From Candidatus Eremiobacterota bacterium (GTDB lineage Bacteria; Vulcanimicrobiota; Vulcanimicrobiia; Vulcanimicrobiales; Vulcanimicrobiaceae): DNA of 62,499 nt. This document shows, in pieces, positions 8,484 to 17,470 of the stretch; position 1 is the stretch's first letter; every line of letters starts with the position of its first letter. Made by a program: the position numbers and the translations under genes. The notes under the pieces are model-generated. The model made no database searches. It was not told where the DNA came from and worked only from the letters and a program-made list of their open reading frames with translations. The stretch covers positions 1 to 62,499 of the forward strand of contig JAFAKB010000070.1 in the NCBI GenBank assembly GCA_019235885.1, written 5' to 3'.

Positions 8484-11072
8484 GTGACCGCTCCCTCGTC
8501 GCTCGTCTTTCCGCGGGATCGGCTGTTCTTACGGCTCGATGCGGTCCGGCGCGCCCCGATCGCGCTCGTCGTCGCCGGCGCCGAGACGGGGAAGAGCACC
8601 GCCGTCCGGGCGTACTTGGCGGCACGGGCGATCGCGCACGTGCGGGTCGGCCACCAGCCGGAGTTCCTGCGCGGGCTGGTCGATTCGTTCGCCGCCGTCG
8701 CGCCGGCGCTCCGCTCGTCGGCCTCGGGCGCGCTGGCGCGCTTCGCCGGCGGCGACGGCGAAGGGACGGTCCTGAGCTGGCTGTGCGAGCACCTCGCCGG
8801 CGTGGCGACGACCGTCGTCGTCGAAGAGCTCGAGCTGATCGGCGCGGAGCCGCGCAGCGTCGCCCTGCTGCGCGGCCTGATCGACGCGACGATCCCGCGC
8901 ATCCGCTGGATTCTGGTCGGGCGGGAGGCGGCCGCCTTCCCGGTCGCGCGCTGGCTCGCCGGCAGCCTCACCGACCTGCCCGTCGACGACGACGACCTGC
9001 GGATCGATCTGGGGGAAGCGCGCGCCGCTGCCGCCGCCGCCGGCCTGGTGCTCGACGAGCTGCTTCTCGCCAAGCTGCACCGTGCCGCGGCCGGCAGCCC
9101 GCTCCGCCTGGCGGTCGCGCTGGCGAGCGGCCGTGCCGACGAAGGTGAATCGCACGCCGAGCTCTACGACCGCCTCGCCGCCGCCGCGCTCGACGCGTGC
9201 GACGAGCGCACCCACCAGCAGTGGTGCGAGGCGGCGCTGGTCGGCCGGTTCGACGCGGCGCTGCTGCGCGCGATCGACCCCGGCACCGACGCCGAAGCGA
9301 CGCTCGCCGCGCTGACCGCGGCGGGGTTCGTCTACGCCGACGACGACGGGACGCGCGCGTTTCACGAGCCGTTCCGGGAGCGGCTGCTGGCCCATCTGCA
9401 AGCGCTGCCGCGCGCGCGCCGCGAGGCCTCGTACGCCCGCGCCGCCGCCGCGCTCGAAGCGAACGGGCGCTGGCCGGAGGCGGTCGCGCTGCGGATGCGC
9501 GCGCCGGACGGCGAGCGCATCGCCTGCGCGCTCGAGGCGCGCGGCTTCCGGGCGATCGACTCGGGCGAGATCGCGACGGTCCGCGAAGCGCTCGAAGCGG
9601 TCCCCGACGAGATCCTGAACCGCCACCCGATCGCGCTGGCGATGCGCGCGCTCGTCGCCTCGCTCGACGAAAGCTACGACCTCTCCGAAGCCTGGTTCCG
9701 CATGGCGATCGACGCCGCGAGCGAGAGCGTGCGGCGCTCGATCGTGGTGCGCTACGGCCTCGATCTGGTGCGGCGCGGGCGCACCGACGTGATCGAGCTG
9801 CTCGAGGCCGAAGCGGCCCGCGGCGGCGCCGCCGAAGGCGACGACTTCGCCGCCGAGCTGTACGGTCTGCTCGGCACCGCGTACGTCGGCGCGCGCCGGC
9901 TCGACGACGCGCGCGAGGCGGCGCGGCGCGCGCTCTCCCGGCTGCACGACGTCTCCGACGTCGGCGTGCGCGCGCGCATCCTGCACCAAGCCGCCTACGT
10001 CGCGCTGAACGACGGCGACTACATCGCCGCGAAAGACCTCGCCGAGCGCGCCTACGAGACGGCCGAGTCGGCCTACCTCTACGACCTTGCGGCGCGCGCG
10101 CTCAGCGTGCTCCACAACGTCGCGGTCTTCTACGACGACGACCTGCCGGCCGGGCGCCGCGCGCTGGCGAAGCTCGACGGCGCCGCGCGCAAAGCCGGCA
10201 GCACCACGCTTCGTTTATATGCGATCCTCAATGCCTACGGGCTCGAAGTCGACGCCGGCGACAACGAGGAGATCGCGCGGCTCGACGCCGAGCTGCGCGA
10301 GCTGCGCATCTTCCTCACGCCGATGGCGAGCGAGGCGCTCTTGCCGGCGCAGGCGCTGCGCGCGGCCTGGGACGGTCGCTTCGAGCACGCCTACGGGCTG
10401 CTGGCGCCGAGCGCCGAGAAGCTCTTTGACGACGACCGGACCGCCTATCGCTGGGCGGAAGTCGCGGTCTACGCCGCCGCCGCCGGAAAGCGCTCGGAGA
10501 GCGCCGCCGCGATCCGCCGTTGCCGGGACACCCTGCGCAAGGCCGATCCGGCCGACCGGCTCATGTTCCGCGCCCGCGCCTACCTCGCGCTGGCCGAGAT
10601 CCTGCTCGCCCACGACGGGCGGGCGCGCAGCGCGCTCGCCGAGCTGCGGGTCCTGGCCCGGCGCGGCGGCCCGCGCTTCGCGGCGCTGGTCGAGGCGGTC
10701 CGCGGGCTCTACCTGCGCTGGACGAGCGGCTGGCACGGCGCCCCGCCGCTCGCCGAAGCCTTCGAAAACCTCGAGCGGCTCGACCTGGGCGGGGTGGCCC
10801 GGTTCTTCGGCGCGCTCCCGCTGCCCAGCTCCGACCGCGCTCGGCTCGGCCTGCTCAGCGAGACCGAGAAGCGGATCCTCAGCGCCGTCGCGTCGGGCGC
10901 GACCAGCAAGGAGATCGGGGTCGACCTGGACCGCAGCTCGCAGACGATCGACGTCCACATCCGCTCGATCTGCCGGAAGCTCGGCTGCAGCGGGCGGCGC
11001 CAGGCCGTCGCCCTGGCCCTGCGCGAGGGGCTGATCGGCGAGCGCCGTCGGCAGGAACGGTCGGCAGGGTAG
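8484..11072 (+). CDS. Large LuxR-family (MalT/LAL-like) TPR regulator
   Basis: Transcription factor of 862 aa. The order is an N-terminal STAND-type NTPase region, a long helical TPR-like region from about residue 300 to 760, and a C-terminal LuxR helix-turn-helix (LSETEKRILSAVASGATSKEIG, then SSQTIDVHIRSICRKLG) at about 795-855. The nucleotide site is weak. The P-loop reads VAGAETGKST, lacking the first glycine of the GxxxxGK[ST] pattern, and the Walker B strand VVVEELE has Glu in place of the usual Asp. It may bind ATP poorly or act without it. The GTG at 8484 follows tRNA-Met by 29 bp. Targets are unknown; the neighbouring HD-GYP gene is one candidate. Confidence 0.85.
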   Translation: MTAPSSLVFPRDRLFLRLDAVRRAPIALVVAGAETGKSTAVRAYLAARAIAHVRVGHQPEFLRGLVDSFAAVAPALRSSASGALARFAGGDGEGTVLSWLCEHLAGVATTVVVEELELIGAEPRSVALLRGLIDATIPRIRWILVGREAAAFPVARWLAGSLTDLPVDDDDLRIDLGEARAAAAAAGLVLDELLLAKLHRAAAGSPLRLAVALASGRADEGESHAELYDRLAAAALDACDERTHQQWCEAALVGRFDAALLRAIDPGTDAEATLAALTAAGFVYADDDGTRAFHEPFRERLLAHLQALPRARREASYARAAAALEANGRWPEAVALRMRAPDGERIACALEARGFRAIDSGEIATVREALEAVPDEILNRHPIALAMRALVASLDESYDLSEAWFRMAIDAASESVRRSIVVRYGLDLVRRGRTDVIELLEAEAARGGAAEGDDFAAELYGLLGTAYVGARRLDDAREAARRALSRLHDVSDVGVRARILHQAAYVALNDGDYIAAKDLAERAYETAESAYLYDLAARALSVLHNVAVFYDDDLPAGRRALAKLDGAARKAGSTTLRLYAILNAYGLEVDAGDNEEIARLDAELRELRIFLTPMASEALLPAQALRAAWDGRFEHAYGLLAPSAEKLFDDDRTAYRWAEVAVYAAAAGKRSESAAAIRRCRDTLRKADPADRLMFRARAYLALAEILLAHDGRARSALAELRVLARRGGPRFAALVEAVRGLYLRWTSGWHGAPPLAEAFENLERLDLGGVARFFGALPLPSSDRARLGLLSETEKRILSAVASGATSKEIGVDLDRSSQTIDVHIRSICRKLGCSGRRQAVALALREGLIGERRRQERSAG

Positions 11073-11154
11073 ACCTCTTCCGACCGCTACCTAATCTTGG
11101 GTAGTGTAGAGGCGGGCGAAACGGCGGTACAGTGATCTCGGACACGCGGCACGG

Positions 11155-12168
11155 ATGTGCGCGATGTGGGCGGAGAAGGACCTCATGCAGCTCAGCGTCA
11201 GTACGCGACACGGCGACCAACGGCTCGCCGAGGCGCTCAACGAACAAACCCGGGAGCTCGCTGCGGCGGCGCTCGATTTGGTCCCCCCGCCCGACCGTAC
11301 CGTGGCGGCGGAAATTCTCGTCATGCGGTTCGTCGAGCGCTTCGCCGGCGCGGTGGGAGCGGCCGACTGGACGCGGCTGCTCAACTGGGTCGACCTGAGC
11401 TGCCGCCGGTACGCCGGAATTCTGCCGGTCGGGACGCTCGTCGCCGCCGCCGCGAAGGCGATCGCCGACGAGCTCGACGACGTCCCCGGCGTGCGGATCA
11501 GCTCCGGCGAGCTCGAGGTGGTCTGCGCCGAGGTCGACCGGCTGGCGGCGCGGCCGCGGCTCGTGCGCGACGCGGCGCGCCACGAGGCGCTCGACGAGAT
11601 CGACGTCGCGCTCGACGATTTGATCACCCGCCTCGACGGCGCCGACCAGCTCACCGCCGAGCACTCGCGCGCGGTTTCGACGTGGTGCGCGCGGCTCGCG
11701 CAGCGGCTCGCGCTCGCCAAGCACGACGCGGTCTTCGTGACCCGCGCCGGACTGGTGCACGACGTCGGCAAGATCACCACGCCCCTCTCGATTCTCAACG
11801 CACCACGCACGCTCGACGAAGAAGAGATGGCGGTGATGCGCAACCACGCGGTCGCGGGCGCGGCGATCGTGTCGGAGATTCCGCTCGTCGCACACCTCAC
11901 GCCCGCGGTGCGCAACCATCACGAGCGCTTCGACGGGCGCGGCTATCCCGACGGCTTGCGCGCCAGCACGATCCCGATCGCGACGCGCATCGTCACCGTC
12001 GCCGACGCGTTCAACGCGATGATCGGGCGGCGTCCGTACCGCCCGCCGTTCTCTCCCGCGGTCGCGCTCGAGCGGCTCGAAGCGAATCGCGGCACGCAAT
12101 TCGATCCTATCGTCGTCGACGCGATGATCGACGTCGTCACCAACCGCGCCCAACAGGAGCGTCTCTGA
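11155..12168 (+). CDS. HD-GYP domain phosphodiesterase
   Basis: Putative cyclic-di-GMP phosphodiesterase of 337 aa. The C-terminal half has the metal-binding HD-GYP set: HDVGK at residues 202-206, NHAVAGA, HHERFDGRGYPDGL around residue 262, and RIVTVADAFNAM. The N-terminal 180 residues are helical with no recognised sensor domain and no membrane segment, so it is probably cytoplasmic. The ATG at 11155 is the first; a second in-frame ATG follows 9 bp later. The stop overlaps the sedolisin start (ATGA). Why a second-messenger enzyme is coupled to a secreted protease is unclear; coordinated control of secretion is an inference. Confidence 0.88.
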   Translation: MCAMWAEKDLMQLSVSTRHGDQRLAEALNEQTRELAAAALDLVPPPDRTVAAEILVMRFVERFAGAVGAADWTRLLNWVDLSCRRYAGILPVGTLVAAAAKAIADELDDVPGVRISSGELEVVCAEVDRLAARPRLVRDAARHEALDEIDVALDDLITRLDGADQLTAEHSRAVSTWCARLAQRLALAKHDAVFVTRAGLVHDVGKITTPLSILNAPRTLDEEEMAVMRNHAVAGAAIVSEIPLVAHLTPAVRNHHERFDGRGYPDGLRASTIPIATRIVTVADAFNAMIGRRPYRPPFSPAVALERLEANRGTQFDPIVVDAMIDVVTNRAQQERL

Positions 12169-13403
12169 TGCGCAAGGCTTTCGCTGTCCCCGCGCTCGCG
12201 ACGCTGACCATCGCCGCGCTCCTCGCCGGCTGCACGGGCGGCGGCGTTTCCTCACTGACGCCCAGCGACTCCGGCCACGCGCTGTACGCGTCGAACCAAT
12301 CCCGCGCGCTCCCCGCGCAGTCGCCCACGCCGACGCCGGCAGCCACGCCGACGCCGTCGGGCGGCCTGCTCGGCGGCCTCCTCGGCGGCGTGCTCGGGCT
12401 CGTCGGTGGGCTCGTCGGATGCGTCGCCGGCACGCTGACGTCCGCCGGTTGTCACAGCGCGCAAAACACGAACGTGGCAGCGACGTCGTCGTACCAGAAC
12501 GGACTCGGGGCGCGAGATCTGTGGTCGGCGTACGCCTTGGCGGCGCCGCAGTTCGGCGCGGTTGCGAACGGCCGCACGATCGCGGTCGTCACCGCGTATC
12601 CGGCACCGAACGCGGAGAGCGATCTCGCCGCGTACCGCCGCGCGTTCGGGATGCCGGCATGCACCTCGTCGAACGGCTGCTTCAAAGTGATCGCGCAAGG
12701 TTCGAGCGCACCGGTTCCCGCGTGGGCGATGGAGACCGATATCGACCTCGCGATGGCGTCGGTCGGATGCCCCACGTGCCGGCTGGTGCTGGTGGAAGCC
12801 GCGAGCAGCGAGATCGCAGCGCTGGCCGCCGCCGAAGACGCCGCGGCAGCGCTGCATCCGGCCGCGATCACCAACAGCTACGGCGTGCCGGAATCCGCCG
12901 ACAGCTCCGCGCTGGCCTCGCACTGGAATCATCCCGGGGTCGCGATCACCGCCAGTGCGGGCGACGCGAAGAGCGCCACGTTCCCGGCAACGCTCGCGTC
13001 GGTGACGGCCGTCGGCGGCACGGTGTTGGCGAAGGACCGCGCGGTCGCGCGCGGCTGGTCGGAGGCTCCGTGGACGAACTCGGGCGCCGGCTGCAGCACG
13101 CAGGAACTCAAGCCGGACTGGCAGACCGACTCGTACGGTTGCGCGAACCGCGCCGTCGCCGACGTCTCGGCGGTCGCCACGTCGAATCCGGGGATCGCGA
13201 TCTACGACAAGGCCGCGGGCGGCTGGATCGTGGTGACGGGAACGAGCGTCGCGGCGCCGCTGGTCGCGGGCCTGTACGCGGCGGCCGGCAACTATCCGAG
13301 CACGGCGGTCGGCGCCGGCGGGATCTACGCGAACGCGAGCAAGCTGCACCCGCTCGCCGGCGCGTTCTCGCAAGGGACGCCGGACGGCCTGGGAGCGTTC
13401 TGA
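12168..13403 (+). CDS. Secreted sedolisin (S53) family peptidase, lipoprotein
   Basis: Acid-type serine peptidase of the subtilisin-like sedolisin family, 411 aa. The N-terminus MRKAFAVPALATLTIAALLAGC is a lipoprotein signal with the lipidated Cys in LAGC. A Pro/Thr-rich linker and a Gly/Leu-rich stretch (GGLLGGLLGGVLGLVGG) follow. Catalytic features are Glu and Asp in METDID (E-x3-D), the oxyanion Asp in SAGDAKS, and the nucleophile in GTSVAAP. The propeptide that most sedolisins carry is short or absent, and the C-terminal calcium site is abbreviated, so this is a minimal family member. It is translationally coupled to the HD-GYP gene. Confidence 0.85.
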   Translation: MRKAFAVPALATLTIAALLAGCTGGGVSSLTPSDSGHALYASNQSRALPAQSPTPTPAATPTPSGGLLGGLLGGVLGLVGGLVGCVAGTLTSAGCHSAQNTNVAATSSYQNGLGARDLWSAYALAAPQFGAVANGRTIAVVTAYPAPNAESDLAAYRRAFGMPACTSSNGCFKVIAQGSSAPVPAWAMETDIDLAMASVGCPTCRLVLVEAASSEIAALAAAEDAAAALHPAAITNSYGVPESADSSALASHWNHPGVAITASAGDAKSATFPATLASVTAVGGTVLAKDRAVARGWSEAPWTNSGAGCSTQELKPDWQTDSYGCANRAVADVSAVATSNPGIAIYDKAAGGWIVVTGTSVAAPLVAGLYAAAGNYPSTAVGAGGIYANASKLHPLAGAFSQGTPDGLGAF

Positions 13404-13420
13404 ACGAAGGGACGGCGGTG

Positions 13421-13442
13421 CCGGGCGGGCAAACCCGCCCGG
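13421..13442 (+). terminator. Strong hairpin after the sedolisin gene
   Basis: Perfect 9-bp GC stem CCGGGCGGG/CCCGCCCGG with CAAA loop, 17 bp after the stop and 4 bp before tRNA-Glu. There is no T-tract, so termination is uncertain; it may separate the protease transcript from the tRNA. Confidence 0.45.
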
Positions 13443-13446
13443 TCCC

Positions 13447-13521
13447 GGCGCCATAGTCTATCGGTTAGGACGCCGCCCTTTCAAGGCGGAGAGACGGGTT
13501 CGACTCCCGTTGGCGCTACCA
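13447..13521 (+). tRNA. tRNA-Glu (UUC), CCA encoded
   Basis: Acceptor GGCGCCA/TGGCGCT, anticodon stem CCGCC/GGCGG with loop CTTTCAA (anticodon TTC), T arm ACGGG-TTCGACT-CCCGT, discriminator A and a genomically encoded CCA at 13519-13521. The other two tRNAs in the window lack encoded CCA. Confidence 0.95.
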
Positions 13522-13572
13522 CCGATCCACCGATCTTGGATCCGCCGCCGGTCGGAACACGCCCTTGCCGCG

Positions 13573-13923
13573 TCACCTTGCGCGCGAAAGCAGCAGTGAA
13601 GCAAGGGCCAAACAGAAATAGAATCCAGGAAAGGCGATGTTGTAGAACACCCCTGCGCGTGCGTGTGCTATCAGTGCGCCGATAAAGTACAGCACCAGCC
13701 CGGCAGCTGCCGCCGTTTGTATCACGGGCACGCCGAGCAGGCCGAGCAGCAGCCCTGCGGCGCCCGCCAACTTGAGACCGGCGAGCCCCGGCAGCCACGA
13801 GCGTGGGACCCCGACTTCGGTAGAGGTCTTCAGCACGAATTTCGCCTTTGCGAGATCGGCGAACCCTGCTCCCGCGTTCGCCAAGATCGTCGCCGCGGGC
13901 ACCGCCACGAAGAGCGCGTTCAT
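13573..13923 (-). CDS. DoxX-like membrane protein
   Basis: Small integral membrane protein of 116 aa with about four hydrophobic segments, resembling the DoxX/DoxX-like family. It begins MNALFVAVPAATILANAGAG, then a polar PRSWLPGLAGLKLAG segment, and ends with LLLSRAR. The family's function is poorly defined; members have been tied to respiratory quinol oxidase and to oxidative stress. The ATG at 13923 is preferred over in-frame upstream starts, which would read through the adjacent sigma gene. It follows the sigma-factor pseudogene by one base, an arrangement common for SigJ-type regulators and small membrane partners. Confidence 0.72.
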   Translation of the reverse strand: MNALFVAVPAATILANAGAGFADLAKAKFVLKTSTEVGVPRSWLPGLAGLKLAGAAGLLLGLLGVPVIQTAAAAGLVLYFIGALIAHARAGVFYNIAFPGFYFCLALASLLLSRAR

Positions 13924-13924
13924 C

Positions 13925-14832
13925 TCAGGCGTCCTGTGCAATGCGGACGGCCAAGTGCGCAAGACGCGCGGGATCGGCGACCACGTCGAAGTGAACAACG
14001 AGCTCCCCGACGACGCGCACGAGCAGAACCGAACGAATTTCGGCACCGTCGCGAACCACAATTCCGGGCCGTCCGTCAATGAAGGCGAGCCGAGCTCGAC
14101 GTGCGTTGGCGCGGTACGCGCGGGCCTCCGCAACGACCGCCTGAACGCCCTGAATTCGTTGTGGTGCTCCACGCCGAAGTACCTGAGGGTCCGCGGTCCT
14201 TACGACGGCGGGATCGAGCACGGCGACGAGACCTTCCGTGTCACCTTCTTGCGCTGCACGCAGAAACGCTTGCACGACGTGCCGCGCTTTTGCGACGTCT
14301 GCGATTGGAGCGAACGGACGGCCGCGAACCCGCGCTCGCGCACGGCTGGCTAGCTTCTTTGCCGACTCGGTCGAGGTCCCGAGGATGTGTGCGATCTCCT
14401 CAACGGCACTCCGAACGCGTCGTGGAGGACGATTGCGACTCGCTGTGGCGGGGTTAGCTCGGTGAGGACGACCACAAACGCGGCGGTTAACTCTTCCGAG
14501 AGCAGCGCAGCCTCTTGGGGTATGTCTGCCGCGTCGTCCGCAGGCAACGAGGCTGCCTCGTACGGAATTTCGCGGCGACGACGCAGCGTGTCAAGGCAGC
14601 ATCGCGTGGCGACGGTCGTTAACCACGCCGGCACATTCCGAACCCCGCTCGTGTCGCTGGACTGAAATTTGATCCACGTCTCCTGCACGACGTCTTCCGC
14701 TTCGGATTGCGAGCCGAGCACCCGGAATGCAATTGCCAGCAGATGCAGCCGTTCTCGCTCGAACGTAGCTACTCGGTCCGTGTCCTTCGCGTGGGGCGCA
14801 CAAGCCATCACGTTCACCTTGCCCTTTGCCAT
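13925..14832 (-). pseudogene. SigJ-type ECF sigma factor with SnoaL-like tail, frameshifted
   Basis: RNA polymerase sigma factor of the ECF type with a C-terminal SnoaL-like domain. The first reading frame gives region 2 (LLAIAFRVLGSQSEAEDVVQETW) and the start of region 4 (LTPPQRVAIVLHDAFGVPL). It then leaves frame near 14399-14403. The next frame resumes perfectly with EEIAHILGTSTESAKKLASRAR and runs through QAFLRAAQEGDTEGLVAVLDPAVV to the SnoaL part. A single missing base explains this; with it restored the product would be 302 aa, normal for the family. It may be a true mutation or a sequencing error. The start is taken at ATG 14832 (MAKGKVN); ATG 14847 is possible. Confidence 0.8.
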
Positions 14833-15022
14833 AGGTTGCCGTGTCATCGACGCAGCGGGAGTGAAAAAGGTGACTCGGGGCGAGGAGAAATGCCGGTGTT
14901 CCCGGTCTGGAGCGGCCCGGCGGCTGCTCCTCTCCTGACGCTGCAATGAAAGGCGCCGGTTCCCGTCGGACGAGCAAGCCGGGCTAGCGCTCCAAGGGGA
15001 CGGCGGCGAGCACGCCGGAGTC

Positions 15023-16963
15023 GTGCCGGACGCTCCCGAATCCGTAGGGATGCGCATCAGCGGGGCGCGCGAAGAGGCAAGTACGCCGACGGCGATCGCA
15101 GACGACACCGCCCGGCTGGCGCGCATCCTCGCCGACGAGGTGAGTCCGCGCTGGCTCCGTGAGCTGCACAGCTACCTCGCGGTCAAGTCGCAGTTCGTCC
15201 TGTACGGCAACGTGCGGGACACCGTCGCGATCCCGGTCGGTCCGAACGCCTACGATCTGCGCACGGTCACCGAGGCGGTCGTCGACACGCTCGCGCTGCG
15301 TGGCTACGAACACGTGTGCACCGTCGATCCGGTCCACGGCGTGACCTTGCTGACGCCGACCGACGCGGCCAACGAGGAAGGCCGCGTTCGGGCGTCGATC
15401 CTGTGGGCCGAAGGGCTCGGCCGCGGTTTGATCCAGGAGTTTTCCCGCGACGAGAGCTCGGGCCGCACGCGCGCCGCGGCGCCGTTCCCGGCTGCCGTCG
15501 AGTTCGCCGAGCGCGTCGCGCACGACCGCAGCGCGCGCGCCGCCGTTTTGTTCGACTACCTCATGGGGAGCCAGAACTTCGGCGCCTTCGTGCGCGCGCT
15601 CGTCGCGAGCTATGAAGCGCAGGCCGATCGCTGGTTCAATCCGATCCTGTGGTTGGCGGATCGCGAAAACGACCTGCCGCCGTGGCTCTCGCTCGGCAAC
15701 CCGCGCGTTCGCGTCCTCTCCGTCGCGCGTCCGGACAAGCTCGTGCGCCGCACGATCGCATCGTCGCTGCTGCGCGGGATTCGCGGCTACGACGCGCTCA
15801 GCTCCGAGGACCAGAACCGCGTCGTCGACGAGTTCACCTTGCAGACCGACGGGATGACGCTGAACGATCTCTCGCTGATCGCGAACTTCTGCGCGGACCG
15901 GGGCCTCGACGCGTCGCGAATCGCCGAGGGCGCGCGCAGCTACAAGCTCGGCATCACCGAGAACCCCTGGGCCAGAATGGGACGGCGGGAGCTGATCCAG
16001 GCGGAGGCGCGCATGCGCGAGCGCGTCTGCGGTCAGGAGCCCGCGGTCACGAAGACGCTCGACATCATTCGGCGCGCGCTGAAAGGTCTGTCGGGCGCGC
16101 AGCACGGCGGCGGCATCACCACCAAACCGAAGGGCGTCCTGTTTTTCGCCGGCCCGACCGGCGTCGGAAAGACCGAGCTCGCGAAGAGCCTCACGGAAGG
16201 GTTGTTCGGCGACGAGCGCTCGTACATCCGGTTCGACATGAGCGAGTTCAACCACGAGCACGCCGACCAGCGGCTGATCGGCGCGCCGCCGGGCTACATC
16301 GGCTTCGACGCCGGCGGCGAGCTGACCGACGCCGTGCGCGAGCGGCCGTGCTCGGTCATCCTGTTCGACGAGATCGAGAAAGCCCACGGCAGAATCCTCG
16401 ACAAGTTCCTGCAGATCCTCGACGAGGGCCAGCTCACCAGCGGCAAAGGCGAGCGCGTCTACTTCAGCGACTCGATCATCATCTTCACCTCGAACCTCGG
16501 CATCACCAGCGAGCTCGAGCAGCAGCGAGGGAAGATCTCGTACGCGGAGGTCGAGGAGCGCATCCGGCGCGGGGTTACGCGGTACTTCAAAGACGAGCTC
16601 GGCCGGCCGGAGCTGCTGAACCGAATCGGCGACAACATCGTCGTGTTCAACTTCATCGCCCCCGACGTCGCCGATCAAATCCTCGACAAAATGCTGCGGA
16701 ACGTCATTGCGAGGCTCGCCAAGACGCAGAAGATCGAATTGAGAATCGACGACGCGGTCTGCAAACAGCTCTCTGTGCACGTCAAGTCCGATCTGTCGAA
16801 TGGCGGCCGCGGGATCGGAAACGCGCTCGAGTCGTTGCTGATCAACCCGCTCGGCCGGGTGCTCTGGGACCTCGACGTCGCCGAAGGAACGGCGATACGC
16901 GTCACGCAGCTGGCGTTCGAAGACGGCGTGCCGGTACTCCAGGCCGAGCGGCTGCAGGGTTGA
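15023..16963 (+). CDS. Clp/HSP100-like AAA+ ATPase with degenerate N-terminal half
   Basis: AAA+ protein of 646 aa. The C-terminal half is a complete ClpA/ClpB D2-type module: Walker A GPTGVGKTEL near residue 378, a pore-loop region GAPPGYIGF, Walker B VILFDEIEKAH, an arginine-finger region (RPELLNRIG) and the D2 small domain. The first 330 residues have no Walker motifs but look like a worn AAA domain (QFVLYGNVRDTV, then DRENDLPPWL). There is no ClpN domain and no clear ClpP-docking loop. The start is uncertain between GTG 15023 and ATG 15050. The stop overlaps an FHA gene, so the pair probably act together as a phosphothreonine-regulated remodelling machine (inference). Confidence 0.78.
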   Translation: MPDAPESVGMRISGAREEASTPTAIADDTARLARILADEVSPRWLRELHSYLAVKSQFVLYGNVRDTVAIPVGPNAYDLRTVTEAVVDTLALRGYEHVCTVDPVHGVTLLTPTDAANEEGRVRASILWAEGLGRGLIQEFSRDESSGRTRAAAPFPAAVEFAERVAHDRSARAAVLFDYLMGSQNFGAFVRALVASYEAQADRWFNPILWLADRENDLPPWLSLGNPRVRVLSVARPDKLVRRTIASSLLRGIRGYDALSSEDQNRVVDEFTLQTDGMTLNDLSLIANFCADRGLDASRIAEGARSYKLGITENPWARMGRRELIQAEARMRERVCGQEPAVTKTLDIIRRALKGLSGAQHGGGITTKPKGVLFFAGPTGVGKTELAKSLTEGLFGDERSYIRFDMSEFNHEHADQRLIGAPPGYIGFDAGGELTDAVRERPCSVILFDEIEKAHGRILDKFLQILDEGQLTSGKGERVYFSDSIIIFTSNLGITSELEQQRGKISYAEVEERIRRGVTRYFKDELGRPELLNRIGDNIVVFNFIAPDVADQILDKMLRNVIARLAKTQKIELRIDDAVCKQLSVHVKSDLSNGGRGIGNALESLLINPLGRVLWDLDVAEGTAIRVTQLAFEDGVPVLQAERLQG

Positions 16964-17460
16964 TGCAATACAGGTGCGTCGCCGCCGACTGCCCGCTGCC
17001 GGACGAGAGATACGATGCGAAGTTGCGGCGGCCGCCGGCGTGCCGGCTCGGCCATTGCCGCGTCGAGCCGGTCGATGCGGCCGGACCGCCGCCCGCGCGG
17101 CAGTCGTACGAGGCGATGCCGGGTGACGCCACCTGGGTACCACGGCCGCGCCGTCCGCGCAGCACGGCCGTGCTGATCGTCGGCGAGCGCCGATTCGCGT
17201 TGCCGCACGAGTGCGTTCTCGGGCGAAAGGGAGACATCGCGCGGGACGCCTTCGGCGACGACGTGAGCGTGTCGCTGGAACACGCGCGGCTAACCGTTCA
17301 CGGCGACGTCGCATACCTCAAGAACGTCTCGAACGGCGGGCATGCGCTGGTCGTCAACGGCGCGTCGCTCGCGTTCGGCGACGAAGCGAAGCTGAAGCTG
17401 GGGAGCAGCCGCGTCCGGTTCGGATCCAGCTTCACCTGCGTGATCGAGCTGATCGAGTAA
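16963..17460 (+). CDS. Zinc-ribbon plus FHA domain protein
   Basis: A 165-aa soluble protein. Residues 5-32 hold four cysteines as Cx4C and Cx4C with a Gly-His-Cys ending (C5, C10, C27, C32), a probable zinc-binding finger. A Pro/Arg-rich linker follows. Residues about 72-165 form a forkhead-associated domain, with the GR motif (CVLGRKGD), the Ser-x-x-His element in VSLEHARL and the NVSNGG...VVNG loop. FHA domains bind phosphothreonine peptides. The ATG start overlaps the stop of the AAA+ gene, so stoichiometric expression is likely. No Ser/Thr kinase or phosphatase is nearby, so the phosphorylated partner must be encoded elsewhere. Confidence 0.8.
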   Translation: MQYRCVAADCPLPDERYDAKLRRPPACRLGHCRVEPVDAAGPPPARQSYEAMPGDATWVPRPRRPRSTAVLIVGERRFALPHECVLGRKGDIARDAFGDDVSVSLEHARLTVHGDVAYLKNVSNGGHALVVNGASLAFGDEAKLKLGSSRVRFGSSFTCVIELIE

Positions 17461-17470
17461 GCCGGACGGT

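Noticed and set aside
13526-13544. GATCCA...TGGATC inverted repeat after tRNA-Glu as a terminator
   Set aside because: No T-tract on either strand and only 6-bp arms.
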